Assembly: GCA_905236605.1 (NCBI GenBank)
Contig: CAJORD010000236.1
Coordinates: 1 to 6,299, forward strand
Direction of reading: 5' to 3'
Source of the DNA: an uncultured Synergistales bacterium
GTDB taxonomy: Bacteria > Synergistota > Synergistia > Synergistales > Aminobacteriaceae
DNA length: 6,299 bases
Shown: positions 1-5,499 of the stretch, piece by piece
Position numbering within the stretch: the stretch's first letter is position 1
How the letters are laid out: each line of letters starts with the position of its first letter
The notes under the pieces: model-generated
Told to the model about the DNA's origin: nothing
The model's database searches: none
Seen by the model: only the letters and a program-made list of their open reading frames with translations
Position numbers and translations under genes: made by a program

Positions 1-731
1 CATCGTTTATACTTCGCGCTGATGTCTTCCCAATATGGAATTTCAATTTCCCGGCCGTAATGTTTTCGATAACTCTTCAAAAATTTTTCCCGCCAGCTTC
101 GAGCTTTTGAACGCGTTCCGGGATTTTGATAAATCGTAGCTTCAAAAGCCGCAAGAAAATCTTCGAGCGATTCAAAAACTTTCGTGTGAGTTTTATAAGC
201 GTACCACGTACACGGACGAATTTCTCGCAAAATCCCGTTTTTAATTTTCACCGTGAGAGGCCAATTAGACATAGGCTTTGTGATTTCCCAAATTTTTTTT
301 AGCCACAAGTCTTTGATTATCAAGTCGCCGGTCTCGTCGTCCAGAACATAACCAAAAATTAAATAATCCGCGTCCAAGTGCCACGGTCGGCGAATTAAAT
401 CTTCAACAAAAAAATTAAAAGTCGCAATGCTGAAGCGCGGGGTCTCGTCGCGATTGAACGCTTTAATCTCGAGCCAATTACTTCGCAAATTTCTGGGATT
501 AAGATAAATATCGGGCGGCTTCTGCGGAAGAGGATTTTTTATGAAGTCGATCCGGCTTTGCTCAAGCCATTCGCAAACCCAATTTTGAATAACTTCGCCC
601 ATAATGTCGCGACGCTTAACGCCTACGCTTATGTTGCCCAACTGAAAATTTATGCTGCCAGTTAAATTTTTTATTCTGTAATTTAGAATTAAAATTTTGT
701 AAAGTTCACGAGCTGTGATTAAGTTTGCCAT
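1..731 (-). CDS. NgoBV-family type II restriction endonuclease (3' end beyond window)
   Basis: Reading 731 down to 3 gives 243 codons without a stop; the frame runs off the left edge, so the C-terminus is missing or about to end. The protein resembles, from memory, the NgoBV/NlaIV family of type II restriction enzymes, whose founding members recognise GGNNCC. Visible motifs: a PD-(D/E)xK nuclease core, with P73-D74 followed by E88-I-K90 (context NWLEIKAF), then the family-typical blocks HLDADYLIFGY (118-128) and IKDLWLKKIWEI (139-150). A basic tail after about residue 205 seems longer than the family usually has. The ATG at 731 is the first in frame; only a weak AGAG lies about 9 nt upstream. 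It would cut DNA in the cytoplasm and needs a partner cytosine methyltransferase, none of which is in this window; it may lie further left. Divergent from argG. Family call fairly sure; specificity is only inferred. Confidence 0.82.
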   Translation of the reverse strand, partial: MANLITARELYKILILNYRIKNLTGSINFQLGNISVGVKRRDIMGEVIQNWVCEWLEQSRIDFIKNPLPQKPPDIYLNPRNLRSNWLEIKAFNRDETPRFSIATFNFFVEDLIRRPWHLDADYLIFGYVLDDETGDLIIKDLWLKKIWEITKPMSNWPLTVKIKNGILREIRPCTWYAYKTHTKVFESLEDFLAAFEATIYQNPGTRSKARSWREKFLKSYRKHYGREIEIPYWEDISAKYKR

Positions 732-757
732 GTCGATACACTCTGAAAAATTCCGTG

Positions 758-768
758 TGATATTATCA
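758..768. promoter_or_regulatory. Palindromic overlapping divergent extended -10 elements
   Basis: The 11-bp perfect palindrome TGATATTATCA lies in the 79-bp spacer between the restriction gene and argG. On the plus strand TG-A-TATTAT (758-766) fits an extended -10 element, placing an argG start near 773 with a leader of about 38 nt. On the minus strand TG-A-TAATAT (768..760) fits the same pattern and would start the restriction gene near 753. No good -35 hexamer is seen for either direction. The symmetry could also serve as an operator. Inference from pattern only. Confidence 0.4.
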
Positions 769-792
769 TATTTAAATTTTAATTTTTCAGAA

Positions 793-799
793 AGAGGGA
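793..799 (+). promoter_or_regulatory. argG ribosome binding site
   Basis: AGAGGGA lies about 11 nt before ATG 811. It decides the argG start: a GTG at 715 in the same frame would add 32 residues, but those are unlike any argininosuccinate synthase N-terminus and would overlap the restriction gene's start. Confidence 0.7.
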
Positions 800-810
800 A
801 TTTTTTCAAC

Positions 811-2043
811 ATGCCCGAGAAAAAAGGAAAGGCAGTACTCGCATATAGCGGAGGACTTGATACTTCCGTAGCTGTCATGTGGCTCACAGAACAGGGCTAT
901 GACGTAATCACGATGACTGCCGATGTAGGTCAGAAAGATGTAGATTTGCAGGCGGCGAAATCAAAAGCTCTTCACAGCGGAGCCATTAAAGCCTACATAT
1001 TCGACTTAAAGAAAACTTTTGTTGAAAATTATGTTTATCCATCACTGCGCGCTAACGCGATGTATCAGGGGACTTATCCTTTAGTGTCGGCGTTATCGCG
1101 TCCATTAATCGCAAAAACTCTCGTTGACATTGCCAACAAAGAAGGCGCTGTGGCTGTCGCTCATGGTTGCACCGGCAAAGGACAAGACCAAGTTAGAATC
1201 GAAGTATGCGCTACGGCTTTAAATCCTAAAATCAAAGTTCTTGCACCCGTTCGCGATTGGCATTTCACGCGCGAGGCCGAAATCGAATATGCAGCTAAGC
1301 ACGGAATCCCGGTTAGAGCTACGGCGGCTTCACCATATAGCACCGACGATAATTTATGGGGACGTTCGATTGAGTGCGGCTTGCTCGAAGACCCTTGGAA
1401 CGAACCGCCCGAAGACGCTTACGAAATGACTTCTAACCCTCTCGAAGGGCCTGACGCTCCAGAATTTATTGAAATTGATTTTGAAGGCGGAATCCCGGTA
1501 GCTCTCAACGGTGAGAGAATGCACGGCGTAGAGTTAATTCAAAAATTAAATAAAATTGCGGGCCGTCATGGAATTGGACGAGTAGACATGATTGAAGACA
1601 GACTTGTTGGCTTTAAGTCCCGCGAAGTTTATGAGTGCCCCGGCTCGACGACTTTATTAGCAGCTCACCGCGCTATGGAAACTCTGACGCTTGATAAACA
1701 AGTCTTGAAGACGAAGCGCGAACTTGAAACGAGATTTGCAGAACTGACTTATGAGGGCTATTGGTTCTCACCACTGCGCGACGCCATTAATGCTTTCATG
1801 AACGACACGCAGAAATTTGTAAACGGCACCGTGAAAATGAGATTGTTCAAAGGTCAAGCAGTCGTTCGCGGTTTGAAGACGACTAAGAGCATTTATCGCC
1901 ATGACCTCGCGACATACTCCGAAGGCGACGCGTTCGACCATTCAGCAGCGGTTGGCTTTATAAATATTTGGGGCTTACCCGTCAGGACATGGACATCAAC
2001 ATGGCCGCGTCAAGACGAAGCAGAGATTCCGATTGAAGCATAA
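811..2043 (+). CDS. argG: Argininosuccinate synthase
   Basis: Cytoplasmic enzyme joining citrulline and aspartate, with ATP going to AMP and pyrophosphate, to make argininosuccinate in the penultimate step of arginine synthesis. The 410-residue length is normal. From the ATG at 811 the protein shows the ATP-binding PP-loop AYSGGLDTS (11-19), the HGCTGKGQDQVR block (119-129), YSTDDNLWGRS (176-186), which includes conserved substrate-binding residues, and EGYWFSPLR (315-323) in the C-terminal oligomerisation domain. The middle block reads GKGQDQ where many homologues have GKGNDQ, a mild variation. argG stands alone here: no argH or other arg gene is adjacent. It is divergent from a restriction gene and ends in front of a hairpin terminator. 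I see no clear ARG box upstream. Identification is secure. Confidence 0.98.
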   Translation: MPEKKGKAVLAYSGGLDTSVAVMWLTEQGYDVITMTADVGQKDVDLQAAKSKALHSGAIKAYIFDLKKTFVENYVYPSLRANAMYQGTYPLVSALSRPLIAKTLVDIANKEGAVAVAHGCTGKGQDQVRIEVCATALNPKIKVLAPVRDWHFTREAEIEYAAKHGIPVRATAASPYSTDDNLWGRSIECGLLEDPWNEPPEDAYEMTSNPLEGPDAPEFIEIDFEGGIPVALNGERMHGVELIQKLNKIAGRHGIGRVDMIEDRLVGFKSREVYECPGSTTLLAAHRAMETLTLDKQVLKTKRELETRFAELTYEGYWFSPLRDAINAFMNDTQKFVNGTVKMRLFKGQAVVRGLKTTKSIYRHDLATYSEGDAFDHSAAVGFINIWGLPVRTWTSTWPRQDEAEIPIEA

Positions 2044-2057
2044 AAAATTTTAATTTG

Positions 2058-2066
2058 TGATATAAT
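2058..2066 (+). promoter_or_regulatory. Consensus extended -10 element downstream of argG
   Basis: TG-A-TATAAT is a perfect extended -10 match, 14 bp after the argG stop, with no recognisable -35 at the right spacing. A start near 2073 would give a transcript of only about 55 nt before the terminator ending at 2127. It has no downstream plus-strand gene to serve, so it is either a chance AT-rich match or the promoter of a tiny RNA. Confidence 0.25.
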
Positions 2067-2071
2067 ACCCG

Positions 2072-2096
2072 TGAGGAGTTAGGAGAAATTAAGGAG
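2072..2096 (+). repeat. Degenerate heptamer units (TCAGGAG-like)
   Basis: Three copies of a heptamer, each one base from TCAGGAG: TGAGGAG (2072-2078), TTAGGAG (2079-2085) and TAAGGAG (2090-2096). A related inverted unit, TTCCTGA (2107-2113), is the complement of TCAGGAA. The same heptamer, in another phase, forms the perfect array at 6255-6299. This points to one repeat family with an eroded copy here that has become part of the argG terminator. Confidence 0.5.
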
Positions 2097-2127
2097 TTGG
2101 GATTTATTCCTGACCCCTTAATTTTTT
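2086..2127 (+). terminator. Rho-independent terminator after argG
   Basis: Bases 2086-2102 pair with 2108-2124 around a 5-nt TTTAT loop. The outer nine pairs are perfect (AAATTAAGG with CCTTAATTT); then come one A-C mismatch and seven more pairs, two of them G-T wobbles. A T-run (2122-2127) follows. On the minus strand the two wobbles become mismatches and no clean T-tract follows, so it should stop argG transcription better than the converging tsaD operon. The T-run overlaps the tsaD stop codon (2126-2128). Confidence 0.75.
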
Positions 2128-3133
2128 ATAAAGCATGTAACGAAGGGTCAGCAATAATTTCAGATGAAAAATTTTGATTTCGCTTAAAAGAATTTCGCCC
2201 GGCCATAGCGACCATAACGGCGTTATCGGTGCAGCGATTTATTTTGGGAAGCCACGCACGAAAATTTTTATTTTTGCTCAAAGCGTCCCGCAGTGCGCTG
2301 TTTGCAGACACACCGCCCGAAGCTGAAATTTTTTTAATGCCCGTGATTTTGACAGCAAGATTTAATTTTGCGATTAATGCTTCTGTTACAGCTCTCTGAA
2401 ACGATGCGCATAAATCTGAAATCGGAAGTTCCGAATTTGAATCTTGAAATTTTTTCACTTGCCATAATAGCGCAGTCTTTAAGCCACTGAAACTAAATTC
2501 TATTTTATCCGTGCTCTTCAACGGAATTGGAAAACTAAACGCGTGAGAATTTCCCGATTTTGCGAGCTTGTCAATTTCTGGGCCGCCGGGATATTTCAAG
2601 CCTAAAATTCTCGCGGCTTTGTCGTAAGCTTCGCCGGCTGCGTCGTCGCGAGTTTGTCCGAGTAATTCATAATCGCCAAAAGAATTTACTTTTATAATTT
2701 CCGTGTGACCGCCTGAAACTATCAAAGACAAAAACGGCGGTTCTAAATCTTCAGCATCAACAAGTGGCGCGAACAAATGGCCTTCGAGATGATTTACGCC
2801 GATTAATGGAACGTTCCAGACTTGCGATAATGCCTTCGCCGTTTGAACGCCGACTATTAACGACCCCATGAGGCCCGGCCCACGAGTTACGGAAATCAAA
2901 TTTAATTCGCGGCCTGTGATTTTGGATTCTTTTAAAGCGGCATCGACGAGCGGTAAAAGATTTTCAAGATGTTTACGCGCGGCAAACTCCGGAATTACTC
3001 CACCGAAGCGCGAATGATCTTTAATTTGGCTCGAAAGAAATTCACAAAGAACTTCGCGGTCATTTTTCAAAATTGCTACGCCCGTATCGTCGCAACTTGT
3101 TTCTATGCCAAGGGTCAAAAAATTTTTGTTCAT
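2126..3133 (-). CDS. tsaD: tRNA N6-adenosine threonylcarbamoyltransferase TsaD
   Basis: Catalytic subunit (Kae1/Gcp/YgjD family) that moves the threonylcarbamoyl group from threonylcarbamoyl-AMP to A37 of ANN-decoding tRNAs, forming t6A together with TsaB and TsaE. At 335 residues it has the normal bacterial length. ASKHA-fold motifs in order: GIETSCDDT (9-17); HLEGH (115-119), whose His115 and His119 bind the metal; SGGHT (140-144); DDAAGEAYDK (163-172); GGVSAN (273-278); and TDNAVMVA (302-309), with the metal ligand D303. It is last in a five-gene operon, three bases after the stop of a 62-aa protein. No Shine-Dalgarno is visible, so it is probably translated by coupling to that gene. tsaB and tsaE are not nearby. 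Confidence 0.98.
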   Translation of the reverse strand: MNKNFLTLGIETSCDDTGVAILKNDREVLCEFLSSQIKDHSRFGGVIPEFAARKHLENLLPLVDAALKESKITGRELNLISVTRGPGLMGSLIVGVQTAKALSQVWNVPLIGVNHLEGHLFAPLVDAEDLEPPFLSLIVSGGHTEIIKVNSFGDYELLGQTRDDAAGEAYDKAARILGLKYPGGPEIDKLAKSGNSHAFSFPIPLKSTDKIEFSFSGLKTALLWQVKKFQDSNSELPISDLCASFQRAVTEALIAKLNLAVKITGIKKISASGGVSANSALRDALSKNKNFRAWLPKINRCTDNAVMVAMAGRNSFKRNQNFSSEIIADPSLHAL

Positions 3134-3136
3134 GAT

Positions 3137-3325
3137 TTACATAAAAGAATTATCTTCGACGAACTCCGGCCAATCGTGTTTTACGAAATCGTCGTAAGAA
3201 TCGAATAACGGCGGAATCATTATTTCATCATTAAAAATAAATCTCTCAAAGCCATTCAAAGCAATCTCGCCGAACCATAATTTATTATCGCAGTCTCGAT
3301 TATGAGAAAACATTAGTTCCGACAT
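3137..3325 (-). CDS. Hypothetical 62-residue acidic protein
   Basis: I do not recognise this protein. It has 62 residues, is acidic and aromatic-rich, and has no signal peptide, membrane segment or cysteine pair; its single cysteine is C12. The N-terminal half contains KLWFGEIALNGFERF (15-29); the C-terminal half (about 41-62) has an acidic run including SYDDFVKHDWPEF. Good evidence that it is real: a strong AAGGAG sits 9 nt before the ATG at 3325, the gene begins 5 nt after the ispDF stop, and its own stop is 3 nt before tsaD. A longer reading from 3367 would overlap ispDF and ignore this ribosome site. The order and spacing suggest co-translation with its essential neighbours and perhaps coupling of tsaD to ispDF. 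Function unknown. Confidence 0.72.
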   Translation of the reverse strand: MSELMFSHNRDCDNKLWFGEIALNGFERFIFNDEIMIPPLFDSYDDFVKHDWPEFVEDNSFM

Positions 3326-3330
3326 CGTAA

Positions 3331-4467
3331 TCAGCTCCTTAAACTCACCGTAGCACAGGCCCAGCACGTCATTGAGAGTCCGCGCCCGGCGTCATTGAGA
3401 TTTTCAGCAGATTTGAATTTTATGTTGCAAGCAAAAAATTTTTCGAGGGTGCTTTTAATTTCTTCGCGATATTTATTAAGTCGCGGCACTTGAGCTTCTA
3501 CAACCGCGTCAACGAACTCAACTCGCCAGCCCGCTTCTTCAACAAGACGCAAAACTTTTTTTAATAATTCTATGCTGTCTGCGTTGCGAAATTTTTCATC
3601 ACTCGCCGGGAAAATATTTCCAATGTCCTCAAGTCCGGCAGCTCCCAAAATCGAATCCATGATAGCGTGTGTCAATAAATCCGCGTCCGAATGACCGAGC
3701 AATCCCAAAGGCGAGTTTTGAATTTCGACACCGCCAAGAATTAATTTTCGTTCTGGAACTAGTTGATGAACATCGTAGCCAAGACCCGTGCGAATGATTT
3801 TAGGATTTTGATTTTGAAATTCAACCAGTGATTTTGCCATCGTCATATCCTCCTGCCACGTGATTTTGAAATTCAGGCGTTGACCTTCGACGGCCGCTAA
3901 TTCGTAACCGGCATTATGCCACGATTCGGCTTCGTCTTTAGCGTTGAGATTTTGTTTTACGGCTTCGATTAATTTTCTTCTGTGAAACGATTGCGGAGTT
4001 TGAGTTATGAAAAGTCCTTCGCGATTTACGATTGAAATTTTTTCGCCTTCTTCATCAATTTTTTTTAACGAGTCTGCGACTGGCAAGACTGGAATCGCGC
4101 CTGTAAATTCGTCGGTGGCGTTCATAAGTGCGAGGAACAAATTTTTTTTTGCAAAAGGCCGGGCTGCGTCGTGAATAAGGACATAGTCGCAAGCAGCAGC
4201 GTTTAAGCCATTGAGGACGGATTCAGAACGCGTTGCGCCGCCGTGAACAACTTTGAAAATTAAATCGCCGCTCCAAGAAAAATTTTCTAAATCCGAATCG
4301 CTAGGCACGACTAAAATTATTTCTTCGACGCCAGAATCTTTTAATTTGCCGGCTTCGTCCGCGCTCCATTGCCACAAAAATTTTTCGCCGAGTTTCATAA
4401 ACTGTTTACGAGCGCCGAGCCTGCTTCCTCGACCGCCCGCAACGATTATAAAAGAAAAATTTTTCAT
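3331..4467 (-). CDS. ispDF: Bifunctional IspD/IspF (MEP pathway)
   Basis: A 378-residue fusion of two cytoplasmic enzymes of the MEP isoprenoid pathway. The IspD part (about 1-222) couples MEP to CTP, giving CDP-ME; it shows GGRGSRLG (11-18) with KQF (21-23), GGATRSESVLNGL (76-88), HDAARPF (99-105), TQTPQ (155-159) and KIT (201-203). The IspF part (about 225-378) cyclises CDP-ME 2-phosphate to MEcPP; its metal ligands are D232 and H234 (DVH) and H259 (GHSDAD), followed by LEDIGNIFP (279-287). The final segment (about 352-378) departs from the usual KATTTE...GRGEG pattern, reading KSAENLNDAGRGLS and then an Ala/Cys-rich end. The intermediate enzyme IspE is not encoded here. The start overlaps the recR stop by 4 nt (ATGA) and is preceded by AAGGAGG at 4485..4479. 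Confidence 0.96.
   Translation of the reverse strand: MKNFSFIIVAGGRGSRLGARKQFMKLGEKFLWQWSADEAGKLKDSGVEEIILVVPSDSDLENFSWSGDLIFKVVHGGATRSESVLNGLNAAACDYVLIHDAARPFAKKNLFLALMNATDEFTGAIPVLPVADSLKKIDEEGEKISIVNREGLFITQTPQSFHRRKLIEAVKQNLNAKDEAESWHNAGYELAAVEGQRLNFKITWQEDMTMAKSLVEFQNQNPKIIRTGLGYDVHQLVPERKLILGGVEIQNSPLGLLGHSDADLLTHAIMDSILGAAGLEDIGNIFPASDEKFRNADSIELLKKVLRLVEEAGWRVEFVDAVVEAQVPRLNKYREEIKSTLEKFFACNIKFKSAENLNDAGRGLSMTCWACATVSLRS
3335..3340 (-). promoter_or_regulatory. Ribosome binding site of the 62-aa protein
   Basis: AAGGAG (minus strand, 3340..3335) lies inside the last codons of ispDF, 9 nt before the ATG at 3325. It fixes the small gene's start and indicates an operon packed tightly enough that a coding end doubles as a leader. 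Confidence 0.75.
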
Positions 4468-5060
4468 GACTCTACCGGCCTCCTTGCTTCAAGTGAAGTA
4501 TGAAGAGTCAGTTTGTCAGCAAACTCGATACTGCCGCCCAATGGCAAACCGAACGCAAGCCGCGTGATTTTTGTGTGCTTAATGCTCTTAAGAATATCCA
4601 TGATAGAAAATTGCGTCATGTCGCCTTCGATACTCGGACTTGTCGCAAGGATTATTTCGGAAGGTTTTACCTTTTTAATATGTTGCAAAAGAAATTTTGC
4701 GGCGTCGTTTGAAATCTCGCGACCTTCGAGCGGGGACATCTGCGCGCCTAAGACATGATAAAGACCGTTATAAATCCCTGCGTTCTCGAACGCGGTTAAA
4801 GATTCGAGGTCCTCGACTATGCAAAGAGTTTTTCTATCTCTCAACGGGTCTGAACAAATCGGACAAGGACTTTGCGCGGACATGTTGCCACACTCTGAAC
4901 AAGTTTTAAGATTTTCTTTCAAAGTTGCGATAAGCGAACCGAGTCTTTTTAATTCGTTATCGTCCTGTCTTAAAAGATGAAAGACAATTCGCTGCGCACT
5001 TTTTTTGCCGAGGCCTGGGAATTTTTTTAGAGCTGTCGCGAGTTCGTTAATGGAATCCAT
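4464..5060 (-). CDS. recR: Recombination mediator protein RecR
   Basis: RecR works with RecO (and RecF) to load RecA onto SSB-coated single-stranded DNA during gap repair. The 198-residue length is typical. Domains in order: helix-hairpin-helix around FPGLGKKSAQRIVFHLL (14-30); a four-cysteine zinc site C54, C57, C66, C69; a Toprim domain from about 78 to 172, with CIVED (80-84) and ATSPSIEGD (139-147); and the closing ITRLAFGLPLGGSIEFAD region (165-182). It follows ebfC, the usual bacterial neighbour, by 16 bp; dnaX, often upstream of this pair, is absent. The 25 nt before the ATG are almost all A and T with no Shine-Dalgarno, so coupling to ebfC is likely. Its stop overlaps the ispDF start. 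Confidence 0.98.
   Translation of the reverse strand: MDSINELATALKKFPGLGKKSAQRIVFHLLRQDDNELKRLGSLIATLKENLKTCSECGNMSAQSPCPICSDPLRDRKTLCIVEDLESLTAFENAGIYNGLYHVLGAQMSPLEGREISNDAAKFLLQHIKKVKPSEIILATSPSIEGDMTQFSIMDILKSIKHTKITRLAFGLPLGGSIEFADKLTLHTSLEARRPVES
4479..4485 (-). promoter_or_regulatory. Ribosome binding site of ispDF inside recR
   Basis: AAGGAGG (minus strand, 4485..4479), a full consensus Shine-Dalgarno, sits in the last codons of recR, 11 nt before the ispDF ATG. It supports the start at 4467 and direct ribosome entry as well as coupling through the 4-nt overlap. Confidence 0.8.
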
Positions 5061-5076
5061 GGAACAAAATTAAAAA

Positions 5077-5406
5077 TTAAAATCCCATTCCCATTGAGCC
5101 AAGCGCGCCGCCTAAAGCACCGGTTATTCCGCCCATTCGTTCGGTCATTAAGTCGCGGCTCTTCTTCAAGCCTTCGTTTACGGCCGATACGATTAAATCT
5201 TCGAGCATCTCTTTATCGTCAGGATTTATAACTTCTGGATCAATTTTTATAGACACGATGTCGCCCTGTCCTGTGAAAGTCGCGCTGACCATGCCGCCAC
5301 CAACTTGAGCTTCAACGGTTTCGCTTGCGAGTTTCTCTTGGACCTGCATCATTTTTGATTGCATTTGACGAACTTGTTTCATAATGTTGTTGGGATTCAT
5401 ATTCAT
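5077..5406 (-). CDS. ebfC: Nucleoid-associated protein YbaB/EbfC
   Basis: Small dimeric DNA-binding protein of the YbaB/EbfC family, found on the nucleoid and commonly encoded just before recR. It has 109 residues, the usual size. The N-terminal helix (about 5-30, NNIMKQVRQMQSKMMQVQEKL) is rich in Met and Gln and suits the pincer-like coiled arm of the dimer. Next come the beta-sheet core with VEAQVGGGMVSATFTGQGDIVSIKID (about 31-56) and a second helix around DDKEMLEDLIVSAVNEGLKK (63-82). The Gly/Met-rich tail (93-109) is flexible and common in the family. It opens the five-gene operon. AAGGAG at 5424..5419 lies 12 nt before the ATG at 5406; a second ATG at 5400 is 18 nt away and less likely. 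Confidence 0.96.
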   Translation of the reverse strand: MNMNPNNIMKQVRQMQSKMMQVQEKLASETVEAQVGGGMVSATFTGQGDIVSIKIDPEVINPDDKEMLEDLIVSAVNEGLKKSRDLMTERMGGITGALGGALGSMGMGF

Positions 5407-5436
5407 GATTACAAAACGCTCCTTAAAATTAAATTT

Positions 5437-5465
5437 TTGAACGCGTCAATTCTATCACTTATAAT
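5437..5465 (+). promoter_or_regulatory. Sigma-70 type promoter of the DUF554 gene
   Basis: TTGAAC (5437-5442), a 17-bp spacer and a perfect TATAAT (5460-5465) form a near-consensus housekeeping promoter. The start would be near 5472, followed by AAGGAGA (5482-5488) and the ATG at 5500. This is the clearest promoter in the window. Confidence 0.8.
5449..5457 (-). promoter_or_regulatory. Candidate promoter of the ebfC-recR-ispDF-tsaD operon
   Basis: On the minus strand TG-A-TAGAAT (5457..5449) fits an extended -10 element. The position 17 bp upstream is only a T-run, so there is no real -35. A start near 5442 would leave a leader of about 36 nt containing the AAGGAG. It overlaps the divergent DUF554 promoter, so the two may compete. 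Confidence 0.45.
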
Positions 5466-5499
5466 TCAGCGAAAAAATTGCAAGGAGATTTTTTGAATC

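Noticed and set aside
715..810. Longer argG reading from a GTG at 715
   Set aside because: The extra 32 residues do not look like an argininosuccinate synthase N-terminus, no ribosome site precedes the GTG, and ATG 811 has AGAGGGA at the right distance.
661..810. ArgR operator upstream of argG
   Set aside because: The AT-rich sequence contains words vaguely like half-sites, but no paired 18-bp ARG box is convincing.
1161..1429. Short open frames on both strands inside argG
   Set aside because: Shadows of a strongly conserved coding sequence, with no independent start signals or recognisable products.
2969..3208. Plus-strand frame opposite the tsaD start
   Set aside because: It runs antisense across tsaD and the 62-aa gene, both better supported, and resembles no known protein.
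3326..3367. Longer version of the 62-aa protein starting at 3367
   Set aside because: It would overlap the ispDF coding end by 37 nt and skip the clear AAGGAG placed before ATG 3325.
3331..3400. Frameshift at the end of ispDF
   Set aside because: The unusual C-terminus still contains a GRG turn and a plausible hydrophobic closing strand, and the stop sits at the expected length with the next gene's ribosome site in place.
4253..4909. Plus-strand open frames opposite ispDF and recR
   Set aside because: They are antisense to well-conserved genes, mutually overlapping, without ribosome sites or recognisable protein features.
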